Shown here: positions 8,901 through 15,733 of the stretch, piece after piece
Position numbering within the stretch: the first letter of the stretch is position 1
Layout of the letters: every line of letters starts with the position of its first letter
Assembly: GCA_948469375.1 (NCBI GenBank)
Contig: CAOKLO010000008.1
Location: 1 to 64,000 of the forward strand
Direction: 5' to 3'
Source of the DNA: an uncultured bacterium
Lineage (GTDB): Bacteria > Bacillota > Clostridia > Oscillospirales > Oscillospiraceae
DNA: 64,000 nucleotides
Notes under the pieces: model-generated
Seen by the model: the letters and a program-made list of their open reading frames with translations, nothing else
What the model was told of the DNA's origin: nothing
The model's database searches: none
Program-made: the position numbers and the translations under genes

Positions 8901-10235
8901 AACGTGACCTTTGAGATCCGGGAGATGGACGGCGGGCTGGTGGATACCATCACTACCGATTCCAGCGGCCGGGTCCATCTGAACCTGGACGCCGGGGATT
9001 ACTACGCTGTCGAGACTGAGGCCGGAGAGGGCTTCAAGATCGACACCACGCCCCACTACTTCACCATCAAGGACGGCAAGACCACAACCCTCACCGTGAC
9101 CAACGAGGCATTCAGCGGCATCATCATTCACAAGGTCAATTCCGTCACCAAGGACGGGATTTATGGAGTGAAATTCCTGGTTTACGACCAGAATAAGAAC
9201 CCCATCGGCGAGTACACCACCGATGACCAGGGCTACATCTACATCGACGACCTCACCGTGAAGGGGAAGGGCAAGCTGTTCATCCGCGAGTTGGAGGCCG
9301 CCGAGGGCTACGAGCTGGACAAGCAGTACAAGACCGTCTACGTCCAGCCGGGCAAGACCATTGAGATCGAATGGGAGAACGTGCCCATCACCGGGCAGTT
9401 CCAGATCCGCAAGTACGCCGCTGAGTACAACGAGGTCACCGGCACCGCCGCTGGCGCTCCCCTGAAGGGCGCGGTCTATGAGATCAGCGAGGCCCGCAGC
9501 GGGAAAGTGGTGGATTATATCACCACCGACGCCCGGGGCGTGGCGGCATCTAAGCCCCTACCCCTGGGCCGCTACAAGATCACTGAGGTGACCGCTCCTC
9601 CCTACTGGAAGCTCAGCGGCACCGTGTTTGATGAGACGCTGGAATATTCCGGCCAGATCATTAAGCTGTCCGACTACGACAAGCCCTCCAACCTGGGCGT
9701 CACCATCACCAAGCGGGGCAACGCTCAGGCCCTGGCGGGCAGCCAGATGCGCTACGACATCACCGTGGCGAACACCAGTAATGTGGCGCTCTCCGAATTC
9801 TACTGGCATGACCGCATCCCCACCGGCGCCACCCGGGCCACTGTTCTGACCACCGGCACCTATAGCGCCCGGCTCAACTACCGTGTGCTGTACAAGACCA
9901 ACTACCGGAACGGCTATCAGGTGCTGGCGTCCAACCTGCTCACCAGCAGTAACTACTCCTTCAGCCTCAACGCCATCCCCACCCAGCCGGGCGAGTACGT
10001 TACCGACGTTTACTTCGACTTTGGCAAGGTCCCCGTGGGATTCCAGTCCACCACCAATCCGACCCTGACGGTCCAGGTACTGGGCTCCATCGCCAACAAC
10101 TATCAGATTGTCAACCGGGCCGACGTGGGCGGCAAGTACCAGGGCACCTGGCAGACCGCCCAGGCCACCTGGCTCACCATTGTGCGCAAGCTGACGCCCA
10201 CCTACACCCCCACCCTGCCCAAAACGGGCTACTGA
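2967..10235 (+). CDS. Giant thioester-domain adhesin with about 20 SpaA/Cna-B repeats and terminal LPKTG
   Basis: A 2422-residue surface protein. Seen in order: signal peptide (1-30); a thioester-type domain (about 35-260) with Cys87 in ALCAYQHG and Gln154 in FLVAQAM, the pair expected for an internal thioester; about 20 tandem SpaA/Cna-B modules of roughly 85-110 residues, each opening with an LTIxKxD-like strand and carrying the YxxxExxAPxGY element that supplies the isopeptide Glu; a Gly/Ser/Thr/Asn linker between modules 14 and 15; a DUF11-like domain; and a final LPKTGY. Known: such stalks project thioester adhesins for covalent host or cell attachment. Odd: no hydrophobic helix or basic tail follows LPKTG. 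The start is TTG behind AAGGAGG. Confidence 0.9.
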   Translation: MKHKFFQRALAMLLALVCVMGILPLSAFAAGGSAPSSITQRSSAYMTIGGRSVRYKAASSTINNVGLPYVFNEQVDVPGYGTTRALCAYQHGTLGPAANGQKWNFKSEVNSASLKVLLTYIYSYTYGDFEAAGDAVGLEHWNQYWSNIWFLVAQAMSWYYEHGIIKDVTSDREGFIEQASEEFVAAMRLYHQTYGQSSWITNWDAIGTHSIIDSTDGGATGVSAYDYVSTGVNLVLDHPEYFHDYHLWIYEWDSTQPWKLTGQSGTPMQRLLIAVPEERTEEEDTVQLTVKKLEAGTNKPLPGVTFKVENSADPAAFSVTRQTGSDGTFTLTAEADHLTAGQYLITEEAAPEGYVAQTASQLVTVLPNGSANSVFTFFNEPTTTTTTPGTGSIRKVNADNPTEGIPGAVIRITSVKLDDGGSFVSEYTTKDGGYILKEDLDFSQLPTGSYIAEEITPPEGFILSSDVSKVKQPFVWDGEHDISLIFENSAKVRVQLKKVDESNAPLPGAVFVILRDGQVIGTEETQPDGTITVSNVSEGYYEFREVSAPSGFDCDRSPVGVHVEAKDLQGEQTIVVTKMNHHKRSLTITKRNTETGDPVPGTSFHIRGVNLGYENDVVTGADGKVTISDMPSGCYEIEETDVPAPYILDTNNRKTVWIDAEKDQDVVVDFVNSTRPGLRLLKIDAQTGEPLSQVQFRIREVNGGYNELHFTNAEGLIVLEGLNPGAYTVQETKPKNGWVADDTVHTVYLEENKTTTLELKNLRKPDLYVKKVDSITGSPIKGVKFQIWRGSDDTQSGEYNDLGTFYTDEQGQIHLVRVNTGWYKIQELEPAPGYTIKEPAIQEIYMEAGKDHTVTFENTPKNAIVVEKYDSVTHQALPGCTFQLRYLGGASGTGGTVIGQKVTGNNGIAMWTGLNPGSYIVEEVDPADGYNIINASETVFLADDGEQSVVTVRFNNSPNGSLLIRKVCATNPSVTLQNAEFKVTYADGTLIGDSNGIFRSDENGEVLIDDLKPGSSVVVTEVRAPAGFLIDTQSVTVQIKEGRTMSVVMKNQPKGKLIIQKRDSQTNEVLPGAEFRVTTAAGCEVGLDGVIGTSSLTQNGIFTTDSQGEIRISNLVPGAYVINEIKAPGGGYVIDTPSTNVVIGQGGDTQTVVIKNTKKGQLIVEKYDKITKQPLAGAQFKIMTANGELTPDNEGLTSSNGLYTTDQNGQIVLSKLLPNTYVVSEERAPDNYRKDPTPQTVVVNAGDTQTVRFYDDPLCTLTILKRDAVTKKPLKGAEFLVRDSSGHVIGPNNGLYTTGTDGTVTVTGLAPNSTVVVSEKRAPTGYILDETPKNIVVRSGVANSLIFDNEPGTTLIIRKFVEGTENEPLSGVAFKVVDGAGAAVGPDDGVYYTDKAGEIVLEGIEPGTTVKVREIKTVEGYVLDGTPQDIKIKGGEVQQLTFWNKKAGTLVIEKKDSVSGAFISGAQFQLTYANGGYVDNINGHLSSNGLYTTNDKGQIRIEGIVGTVVAKEVKAAPGYVIDQSTQVQTVTVNPLDTQTLTFLNEPLCSLTITKLDSVTGKPVPNTSFAVKDGNGNVLARCTTGQDGTATVTGLVPNSTVVVVETKVPSGYVLNTTPQTIIVKNGSNTLTGSSGTVTTPGTNPGGSTVVNPGSNTGTSNGNDLTFENEPKQTLTIHKYIEGTKNEPLAGVTFKLVDGSGTPVGSSDGTFITDSKGEIVVEGLEPGTTITAQEVKTVDGFVLDGTPKSVKIKAGQGAPSLTFWNARAGELIIRKLDKATGKPLAGVEFELTYAGGGYVDNADGHLSSNGLYTTDAHGEIHISGVTGTIVVKETRTIDGYTIDPATQTQTVKVNPQDTQTLTFYNAPKQTLTIQKYVDGTTDPIQGVTFLVTDSSGQVLGPNNGEYITDRNGRIVITDLTPGTTITAKETKTVGGYVLDTTPQSILIKSGVAQTLTFFNKAEGGLELIKVSASDKSQRIPNVTFEIREMDGGLVDTITTDSSGRVHLNLDAGDYYAVETEAGEGFKIDTTPHYFTIKDGKTTTLTVTNEAFSGIIIHKVNSVTKDGIYGVKFLVYDQNKNPIGEYTTDDQGYIYIDDLTVKGKGKLFIRELEAAEGYELDKQYKTVYVQPGKTIEIEWENVPITGQFQIRKYAAEYNEVTGTAAGAPLKGAVYEISEARSGKVVDYITTDARGVAASKPLPLGRYKITEVTAPPYWKLSGTVFDETLEYSGQIIKLSDYDKPSNLGVTITKRGNAQALAGSQMRYDITVANTSNVALSEFYWHDRIPTGATRATVLTTGTYSARLNYRVLYKTNYRNGYQVLASNLLTSSNYSFSLNAIPTQPGEYVTDVYFDFGKVPVGFQSTTNPTLTVQVLGSIANNYQIVNRADVGGKYQGTWQTAQATWLTIVRKLTPTYTPTLPKTGY
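3826..9650 (+). repeat. Tandem SpaA/Cna-B coding repeats
   Basis: About 20 diverged copies of a 255-330 bp unit encode the adhesin stalk. Neighbouring copies share phrases such as SSNGLYTTD, TLTFxN and GYVLDxTPQ. The closest pairs are units 12 and 15 and units 13 and 16, which suggests duplication of a two-unit block. The repeat bias also leaves a long open frame on the other strand (2895-9131), which I treat as spurious. Confidence 0.8.
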
Positions 10236-10242
10236 TTCAAAA

Positions 10243-10272
10243 AGCGGGACGGCTCCTCGGGGCCGTCCCGCT
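10243..10272 (+). terminator. Terminator after adhesin
   Basis: An 11-bp GC-rich stem (AGCGGGACGGC with its complement) and eight-base loop lie directly after the adhesin stop. The convergent GNAT gene ends ten bases later, so the hairpin probably serves both directions. Confidence 0.7.
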
Positions 10273-10281
10273 GGTAGCAGG

Positions 10282-10812
10282 CTACAATTCGCACTCTAAC
10301 TGACAGTCGAATGGCTCCGCGTCAACGTGCTGCTGACGATACTCTTTTGCCTCAACGCATCCCAGTGCCTGATAAAACGCCTGACTTTCAACTGCGGAAT
10401 GAGCGGAAATATACAGCTTTTTTGCTCCTTTCCCTTTGGCCCATTCCTTCGCCATCTGGAACAGAGTCCTGCCGATTCCGGCACCTCTCATGTCCTCAGA
10501 CACATGGATGCTGGTCAGATCAAGATACTGACGCTCCTCGCCGAAAAAGTCAGCCTCGACCGACACAAAGCCTTTCAGCAAATCATCCGCAAATGCGGCA
10601 CACACTACGCCGCCTGCTTGAATGGTATGTTTCAGGCAGGAAATCAGCGTTTGATAGTCTGCCTCCGACCAATCATCAATAAAGGGAGCGTCTTTGATGA
10701 CCCATTCCCCGTGATCCCTGCGCCAACACTTTTTAACCACCTGATGCCGGTTAAAATGCCGGAACAGCTCCCGGCAGAGTTCATCAGTGTACAATGCACG
10801 GTACTGTATCAT
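10282..10812 (-). CDS. GNAT family N-acetyltransferase
   Basis: Seen: 176 residues with the GNAT acetyl-CoA loop DMRGAGIGRTLF (about 108-119), a preceding beta strand (YLDLTSIHV) and a later SAVESQAFYQALGC helix typical of motif B. Family role: transfer of acetyl from acetyl-CoA to an amine on a small molecule or protein; the substrate cannot be read from sequence. It is the second gene of a two-gene operon with the zinc-ribbon protein (11-base gap) and convergent with the adhesin gene, so it looks like cargo rather than transfer machinery. Confidence 0.85.
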   Translation of the reverse strand: MIQYRALYTDELCRELFRHFNRHQVVKKCWRRDHGEWVIKDAPFIDDWSEADYQTLISCLKHTIQAGGVVCAAFADDLLKGFVSVEADFFGEERQYLDLTSIHVSEDMRGAGIGRTLFQMAKEWAKGKGAKKLYISAHSAVESQAFYQALGCVEAKEYRQQHVDAEPFDCQLECEL

Positions 10813-10823
10813 TCAAATCATCC

Positions 10824-11345
10824 TTAATAACTGCTGGTATCTGTTCTGGATTCCATCTGGCATTTTACAAAACTGACCAGTTTCTCGTTGAACTCGCCGT
10901 TGCCGCTCAATGCCCCAAATACCCGACTCACCTGCTCCTGCGGCGCTTCGCCCTCTTTGGCAAGCAGATGGACGGACATGAGAAAGGTGGTAGTCCGTCC
11001 GCCCTCCCGGCGGGCCCACACGTTTCCGGTCAAACCGTTTTCATCATCGGCGCTTTGGCCGTATTCCACGATAATATCCACGATCATCCGGCTGTCGATT
11101 TGCAGCGCCGTGGCGGGCAAGCGGAAGGAAAACGTGTTGAGCATGGAGATCTCCGTCTCCACCAGGTTGGGGAACCGGGGCGCTTCCGCCCGCTCCTCCC
11201 GAACCAGCTCCGCCATGCGCTGGGCAAATTCTTTCTGTTCTTCTTCATTCGCGGGGCGGACTTCATATTTCCCACAGTCGGGGCACTGCTCCGTTTCCTC
11301 GCTACGGCTGAAAATGAAACCGCAGTTATCGCAAGCAAATATCAT
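10824..11345 (-). CDS. Zinc-ribbon protein of unknown function
   Basis: Seen: an N-terminal zinc ribbon from two CxxC pairs (CDNC and CPDC), an acidic and Arg-rich helix, and a C-terminal alpha/beta region without a motif I recognise. I start at the ATG giving MIFACDN; a GTG nine bases upstream is possible. A good promoter lies in front (11363-11391). First gene of an operon with the GNAT gene. A role in nucleic-acid or protein binding is only a guess from the ribbon. Confidence 0.7.
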   Translation of the reverse strand: MIFACDNCGFIFSRSEETEQCPDCGKYEVRPANEEEQKEFAQRMAELVREERAEAPRFPNLVETEISMLNTFSFRLPATALQIDSRMIVDIIVEYGQSADDENGLTGNVWARREGGRTTTFLMSVHLLAKEGEAPQEQVSRVFGALSGNGEFNEKLVSFVKCQMESRTDTSSY

Positions 11346-11362
11346 TTTGATCACCGCCCTAC

Positions 11363-11391
11363 ATTATAGCAGGGGCGGTCATCCTTTACAA
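11363..11391 (-). promoter_or_regulatory. Sigma-A-type promoter of the zinc-ribbon/GNAT operon
   Basis: On the minus strand TTGTAA and a perfect TATAAT are separated by 17 bases, about 20 bases before the zinc-ribbon start. The -35 box overlaps the AAGGAGG site of the divergent small gene at 11406. Confidence 0.6.
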
Positions 11392-11405
11392 GGAGGCGTT
11401 TTCCC

Positions 11406-11582
11406 ATAGAACCCACATACCCCGCCCTGGACCGCGCCGCGTTTCTCATTGAACACGCCTGTGTGCCCCGGGCCTACCCCATTTACTGCGCCGAGGCCGC
11501 CCAGCTACTGGCCATGCTGGATGCGGCCCAGCGTCAGAGTTCCACCCAAACCGCGAATGAGGTGATGCAAGATGAACATTGA
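11406..11582 (+). CDS. 58-residue conserved-looking small protein with an ATA start
   Basis: Seen: an open frame of 58 codons, EPTYPALDRAAF through TANEVMQDEH, preceded at nine bases by a perfect AAGGAGG (11390-11396). The codon at the expected place is ATA; no ATG, GTG or TTG is available in frame, and the frame overlaps the following HD-GYP gene start by 11 bases. Codon use (GCC, CTG, CGG) matches neighbouring genes. The most economical reading is a real small gene whose ATG became ATA, or which uses the rare ATA start. Function unknown; a Leu/Ala-rich helix dominates. Confidence 0.5.
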   Translation: MEPTYPALDRAAFLIEHACVPRAYPIYCAEAAQLLAMLDAAQRQSSTQTANEVMQDEH

Positions 11583-12180
11583 AACAACCCTGGCCGTTTT
11601 GCACCGGGAGGGCGTTTTGCAGGATCACACTCCTCACAGCGCCCAGTTCCGGGACCTGACCGCCTGCCTGCTGGGCGCGTTTTCCGCCGCCGGCGCTATC
11701 CCCACGCTGTCCGCCGCCGACGCCCGATTCTACGCCGCCCTGTCCCCGCTCCATGACATCGGGAAGCGGGCTATCCCCCCGGAGCTTCTGAACAAACCTG
11801 GTCCACTGACCTGGGAGGAGTTTGAGGTGATGAAATCCCACACCACCCAGGGCTGTGAGCTCCTGGAGCGGATTCCGGCCCTCAAACACAGCGAAGCCTT
11901 CCCTCTGATCTGCGACGTATGCCGCCACCACCATGAGCGGTGGGACGGCAGCGGCTACCCCGACCAGCTGGCCGGGCGGGACATTGCCCCCTGGGTGCAG
12001 GTGGTGGGGCTGGCGGACGCCTTTGACGCGCTGATCCATCCCCGGGTCTACAAACCCGCTTACTCGCTGGGGCAGGCTGTCCGCATGATTGAGGGCGGCG
12101 CGTGCGGGACTTTTGACCCGGTCATGTTGGTGTGCTTTCAGCAGAACATCAGCCATATTTGCCATGCCGTCTATGCCTGA
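11572..12180 (+). CDS. HD-GYP domain phosphodiesterase (stand-alone)
   Basis: HD-GYP enzymes hydrolyse cyclic di-GMP or related cyclic dinucleotides. Seen: HDIGK (metal ligands), the KSHTTQG helix, HHHERWDGSGYP (the full GYP signature) and ADAFDAL, so the metal site appears intact. The protein is about 200 residues, essentially the catalytic domain alone, with no receiver, PAS or membrane segment. It is coupled to the small gene before it and its stop overlaps the C39 peptidase gene start, so it belongs to the same transcription unit. A role in lowering a nucleotide signal when the element is expressed is an inference. Confidence 0.85.
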   Translation: MNIETTLAVLHREGVLQDHTPHSAQFRDLTACLLGAFSAAGAIPTLSAADARFYAALSPLHDIGKRAIPPELLNKPGPLTWEEFEVMKSHTTQGCELLERIPALKHSEAFPLICDVCRHHHERWDGSGYPDQLAGRDIAPWVQVVGLADAFDALIHPRVYKPAYSLGQAVRMIEGGACGTFDPVMLVCFQQNISHICHAVYA

Positions 12181-13525
12181 GCGGGAGAAAAGCGGTCTGG
12201 AACAGGCCGCCAGCGCCGCCCATACCGTACACGGCGCTGTTAAAACCGGCAAGGCCATTGCCTCCGCTGCCAAAGGCGCGGCGGTGGGCGGGCCCTATGG
12301 AGCGGCGGCAGGTCTGGCATTGGCAGCGGGAAAACACGGAAAAAAGCTTCTGGTGGCCGCGGTTGTCATCCTTCTTCTGCCCGTGCTGTTTGTCCTCATG
12401 CTCCCAGGACTGATTTTCGGCGGGCTCACCAGCAGCGGCGCGCCCGGCCAGCCTGTCCTCAACGATGGCGACGCCATCACCGCACAGATGGACAGCATCG
12501 CCGCCGCCATTGATGAGATTCTGGCCGAGGGTGTGGAGGACGCCAAAGCCCGGGCCGCCCAGGACTTTGCAACAACGGGCGGGGACAACTACGAGGTCGT
12601 CCAGCCCTTCACCGTGTCCAGCAACACCAATTCCTTCATCGGCCAATACTGCGCCGCGAAGGAGGAGAGCTGGTCCGATATATCCCTGGATGATATGAAA
12701 CGTATTTTGCGGACCGGAAAAAGCAGCCTCTATTCCTTCACTCGAGCCAGCGAAACCCGGACGGTGGAAGCGGACGACCCAGACACCCCGGACGTGGTGG
12801 AGACCAAACAGGAGACCTGGTACGTCTACACCCTGGTCTACAATGGCGAAGCCTATTTTGCCGACCAGGTGTTCCGCCTGACGGACGATCAGAAAGCGCT
12901 GGCCGGGGACTACGCCCAGAACCTCAGCCTGTTCCTGAGCGACGGCTCAATTCAGCACACCGAGTACACCGGCGGCACCATCGCCTCCCTGGGGGACGTG
13001 CGCTTTACGGACGGCGTGACCGAGGTGGTCTACTTCAACCAGCTGGATCAACGGTATGCCAACCAGCCCTTCGGCACGGACAACATCGGGGGCTACGGCT
13101 GCGGCCCCACCTCCATGGCCATTGTGGTGTCCTCCCTGACCGATGAGATCGTGGACCCCATCGCCATGGCCAAGTGGGCCTATGAAAACGGCGGCTGGTG
13201 CAAAGGGCAGGGCTCCTACCATTCGCTGATCCCCAATGCGGCCAAGGCGTGGGGCCTGAACGTGGAGGGTTGTAAGGCCAGCGAGCCCCAGCGCATCCTG
13301 GACGCGCTGAGCCAGGGAAAGCTGGTAGTGGCAATTATGGGCAAGGGGCATTTTACCACCACCGGCCACTTTATTGTCCTCCGAGGTGTGCAGGACGGGA
13401 AGATCCTGGTGGCCGACCCGGCCAGCACCTCCCGGAGCCAAAAGACGTGGGATCTGTCCATTATCCTCAACGAAGCCGGGAAACGGGCCGGGGCGGGAGG
13501 CCCGTTTTGGATCGTTGGGGCCTAA
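12164..13525 (+). CDS. Membrane-anchored C39-like cysteine peptidase of the conjugation module
   Basis: Seen: an Ala/Gly-rich N-terminus (GKAIASAAKGAAVGGP) and one strong membrane helix (LLVAAVVILLLPVLFVLMLPGLIFGG), an extracellular middle region, and a C-terminal C39-like papain fold with Cys in GYGCGPTSMA, His in GHFIVLRG and a following VADP Asp. Known: proteins of this layout accompany type IV transfer genes in Gram-positive integrative elements, where they remodel the wall or process surface proteins. ATG 12164 or 12173 are the likely starts; both overlap the HD-GYP stop. A longer TTG form (12089) is unlikely, as it adds an Arg-rich shadow of the HD-GYP frame. Confidence 0.78.
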   Translation: MPSMPEREKSGLEQAASAAHTVHGAVKTGKAIASAAKGAAVGGPYGAAAGLALAAGKHGKKLLVAAVVILLLPVLFVLMLPGLIFGGLTSSGAPGQPVLNDGDAITAQMDSIAAAIDEILAEGVEDAKARAAQDFATTGGDNYEVVQPFTVSSNTNSFIGQYCAAKEESWSDISLDDMKRILRTGKSSLYSFTRASETRTVEADDPDTPDVVETKQETWYVYTLVYNGEAYFADQVFRLTDDQKALAGDYAQNLSLFLSDGSIQHTEYTGGTIASLGDVRFTDGVTEVVYFNQLDQRYANQPFGTDNIGGYGCGPTSMAIVVSSLTDEIVDPIAMAKWAYENGGWCKGQGSYHSLIPNAAKAWGLNVEGCKASEPQRILDALSQGKLVVAIMGKGHFTTTGHFIVLRGVQDGKILVADPASTSRSQKTWDLSIILNEAGKRAGAGGPFWIVGA

Positions 13526-13580
13526 CACCCGTTCACCTTGGAAAATAAATAGGCATTCCCTTGGCATAGTAACTGTAACA

Positions 13581-13615
13581 AGCGGCACCCCTCAGCTTTC
13601 TGTGGGGGTGCCGCT
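13581..13615. terminator. Bidirectional terminator-like hairpin
   Basis: AGCGGCACCCC pairs with GGGGTGCCGCT across a 13-base loop, exactly between the converging peptidase and hydrolase genes. Confidence 0.65.
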
Positions 13616-13621
13616 CACCGC

Positions 13622-14575
13622 CTATTGATTCTTCATGACATCCTGCCAGTTGGAATTGTGTAATATCTCAGCGTCCCCGCCAAGAAAAACCGTCCCGGCT
13701 TCCACATCTCCCTTCAGCTGATACAACATCCAAGCTGTCAGGTACCCATCGCTTCTTGCCAGCATATCTCCGTGCTCCGCACCTGCCGCCCTGCCACGAA
13801 CCTTGAACACAGTGTCATTGATCGAGTCGTAATTTTCAATCAGAGAGGATAGTGGCGCGACGCCTGCGTATTCCTCATTTGGATCTGCCACGCCGGCGTC
13901 GTCAGATGTGCCGGTCCCCGCCGCCATAAAATATGGGATGCCTACCTTTGATATATCATAGAACCAGCCCAAATTTCGGGCCAGGAGAGGGTAGGCCGCG
14001 CTGCCTGTGAACATGGCCTTGTACACTGCGCCATTTTCATACTCCGTCACCGCCGCCAGAGCTCCCGCGCCGCCCTGGGAAAAGCCGACGATACCGATAT
14101 TGTCCTCGTCCAGCTTGCCGCAAAGCACATTACCGCTGGATAAGCTCAATAGAAAATCCAGCATGATCGATGTTGTCTCACCTGTCCCAGCCTGGGGGTC
14201 CTCATTGCCCACAACCACAAAGCCCCAGGACGCCAGGCGCTTGAACCAGCCCTCATAGTTTGACGCTGGTGTTCCGCTGGCATTGACCGCCATAATGACC
14301 GGGCATTTTTCCTCCGATGCCTCCAGCCCGGCGGGATACCAGACCCGTATCCTTTGAATGGACCTGTTGTCCGAGGCAAATTCTGTGTAGGATACCACAC
14401 AGGGGCCCAGTTGAGAATACTTTTGCTCCAAAGGAAAGGCAGAAGAAAACGCCGTATAATAATCGTCCTTGATAGATGCCTTCCGGGCCTCGATCCAAAT
14501 CTTGACCAGCAGCAGGACGATCAATACCATGACGACCAGCAGGCAAATGCCCAAAACCTTCCATATCTTTTTCAT
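13622..14575 (-). CDS. Membrane-anchored alpha/beta hydrolase
   Basis: Seen: an N-terminal uncleaved helix (about residues 5-25, ending before KIWIEARK), then an alpha/beta hydrolase domain with nucleophile elbow GFSQGG and an oxyanion region near MAVNASGT; a late EHGDM supplies a plausible catalytic His. Similar proteins are chlorophyllase or dienelactone-hydrolase-like esterases; the substrate is unknown. The ATG at 14575 follows AAAGGGG. It lies 13 bases after a second anchored esterase gene, so the pair forms an operon controlled by the divergent TetR. Confidence 0.75.
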   Translation of the reverse strand: MKKIWKVLGICLLVVMVLIVLLLVKIWIEARKASIKDDYYTAFSSAFPLEQKYSQLGPCVVSYTEFASDNRSIQRIRVWYPAGLEASEEKCPVIMAVNASGTPASNYEGWFKRLASWGFVVVGNEDPQAGTGETTSIMLDFLLSLSSGNVLCGKLDEDNIGIVGFSQGGAGALAAVTEYENGAVYKAMFTGSAAYPLLARNLGWFYDISKVGIPYFMAAGTGTSDDAGVADPNEEYAGVAPLSSLIENYDSINDTVFKVRGRAAGAEHGDMLARSDGYLTAWMLYQLKGDVEAGTVFLGGDAEILHNSNWQDVMKNQ

Positions 14576-14588
14576 CCCTGATACCCCT

Positions 14589-15629
14589 TTACTTCTGCTC
14601 CTCCCGGATAAAACGGAGCATCGCCTCAAAGCAGTCCTGGGACTCCCTGCTTTCGGTGTTGGAGAGGAATCCGTGCTTCGTCAAGCCGTATGTAGCCTCA
14701 TCAGTGTAAAAATATTCGTGCTCCACTCCGTGCCCGGCCAGCCGGTCCGCAAAGTGCTGCATGATCTCGGGGAAGCCGTCATCCGTTCCCGCTGTCAGGA
14801 AGCTCCTCGGATAGTTCGGGGTGATGTACCGCGTGGCGCTGAAACGGTCCGCCTCTGCTTTGTCCCAAAGGAAAACGCTGTCCTGCAAGTATGCGCCGGC
14901 CAATATTTTAATAGGCAGTCCCTCCAAAAGCTCCACCTCAAGGGGGGCGTCATCTATCACCGCAGCCCGTATGTCCGACACCTGCAACCGGGGCTCCTTG
15001 GTGAACGCAAACAGGGCTCTATATTCCCCATTGGACAAAACTGCCGCGTATTGGGCGGCCAGCTCCGCGCCTGCGGACTGGCCGAACAGGACCACGTCTT
15101 CCATATCCAGCCCCAGCTCAGCCCCATGCTCTACGAGATAATTGACCGCCTCGCTGATCTGGATCAGCGGGTCCGGGAAATGGTAGTCCGGCATGAGCAC
15201 ATAGTTCACATTGACGAAATTGAACCCCGCCTGGATCATTTTGTCGAACAAGGCGGTGGAGTCGTCCCGCTCAGCCATAGGGTCCCCCAGGACCTTATCC
15301 CCGGCGAAGAATCCACCGCCGTGGAAGTATATCACGGTCGTTCGTTTGACCGACGTATCGCTGCTGGGATAGGAAATGTCCAGATAGCTGTTGGGGTAGG
15401 TCTCTCCGTATTTGATGTCGTTCACGTAGAGTATGCCGTTGCTTCTAACGGCTTGGCCGGGTTCGCGCCTCGGCGAGGACGGATTGATGTCGGATTTGTC
15501 CTGGTATATCAGGCTCTGGAGCGCATCGGTCACGATAGAGGGCCGGAGCAGGACTGCGCCAAACAGGATCGCGGCTAGCAAAACGATTCCGGCCAGGATG
15601 ATGCCAATAGCTTTCATAATTATTTTCAT
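14589..15629 (-). CDS. Membrane-anchored esterase/lipase of the hormone-sensitive-lipase type
   Basis: Seen: an N-terminal helix (about residues 4-26), oxyanion motif FHGGGFF, nucleophile elbow FGQSAGAE and a C-terminal TKHGF that can give the catalytic His. HGGG plus GxSAG is characteristic of acetyl-esterase/HSL hydrolases acting on short acyl esters. The start at 15629 has AAGGAGG. First gene of the two-hydrolase operon; a TetR gene reads away from it and an inverted repeat (15702-15730) lies between them, fitting a substrate-inducible outer-surface esterase system. Confidence 0.82.
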   Translation of the reverse strand: MKIIMKAIGIILAGIVLLAAILFGAVLLRPSIVTDALQSLIYQDKSDINPSSPRREPGQAVRSNGILYVNDIKYGETYPNSYLDISYPSSDTSVKRTTVIYFHGGGFFAGDKVLGDPMAERDDSTALFDKMIQAGFNFVNVNYVLMPDYHFPDPLIQISEAVNYLVEHGAELGLDMEDVVLFGQSAGAELAAQYAAVLSNGEYRALFAFTKEPRLQVSDIRAAVIDDAPLEVELLEGLPIKILAGAYLQDSVFLWDKAEADRFSATRYITPNYPRSFLTAGTDDGFPEIMQHFADRLAGHGVEHEYFYTDEATYGLTKHGFLSNTESRESQDCFEAMLRFIREEQK

Positions 15630-15701
15630 AGGCTCCTCCTTGACAAATGGATGGTGCAAGAGTAGCATAGGCTTCGGGATGAATCAAGTGTTTCAGCAAA
15701 A

Positions 15702-15730
15702 ATGATACATCGGGAAGGGGTTTGTATCAT
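15702..15730. promoter_or_regulatory. Probable TetR operator (inverted repeat)
   Basis: ATGATACA (15702-15709) and its exact complement TGTATCAT (15723-15730) are separated by 13 bases in the divergent space between the esterase operon and the tetR-type gene. The right arm touches the tetR translation start region, as expected for an autoregulatory site. Confidence 0.6.
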
Positions 15731-15733
15731 CAG

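Noticed and set aside
2895-9131. Very long open frame on the minus strand opposite the adhesin
   Set aside because: It exists because repeats and codon bias of the adhesin avoid stops; it has no ribosome site, its product is composed of Gly/Asp/Val-rich low-complexity runs, and the plus strand has clear domains.
12089-12163. TTG-initiated extension of the C39 peptidase
   Set aside because: The added residues are an Arg-rich shadow of the HD-GYP frame with no ribosome site.
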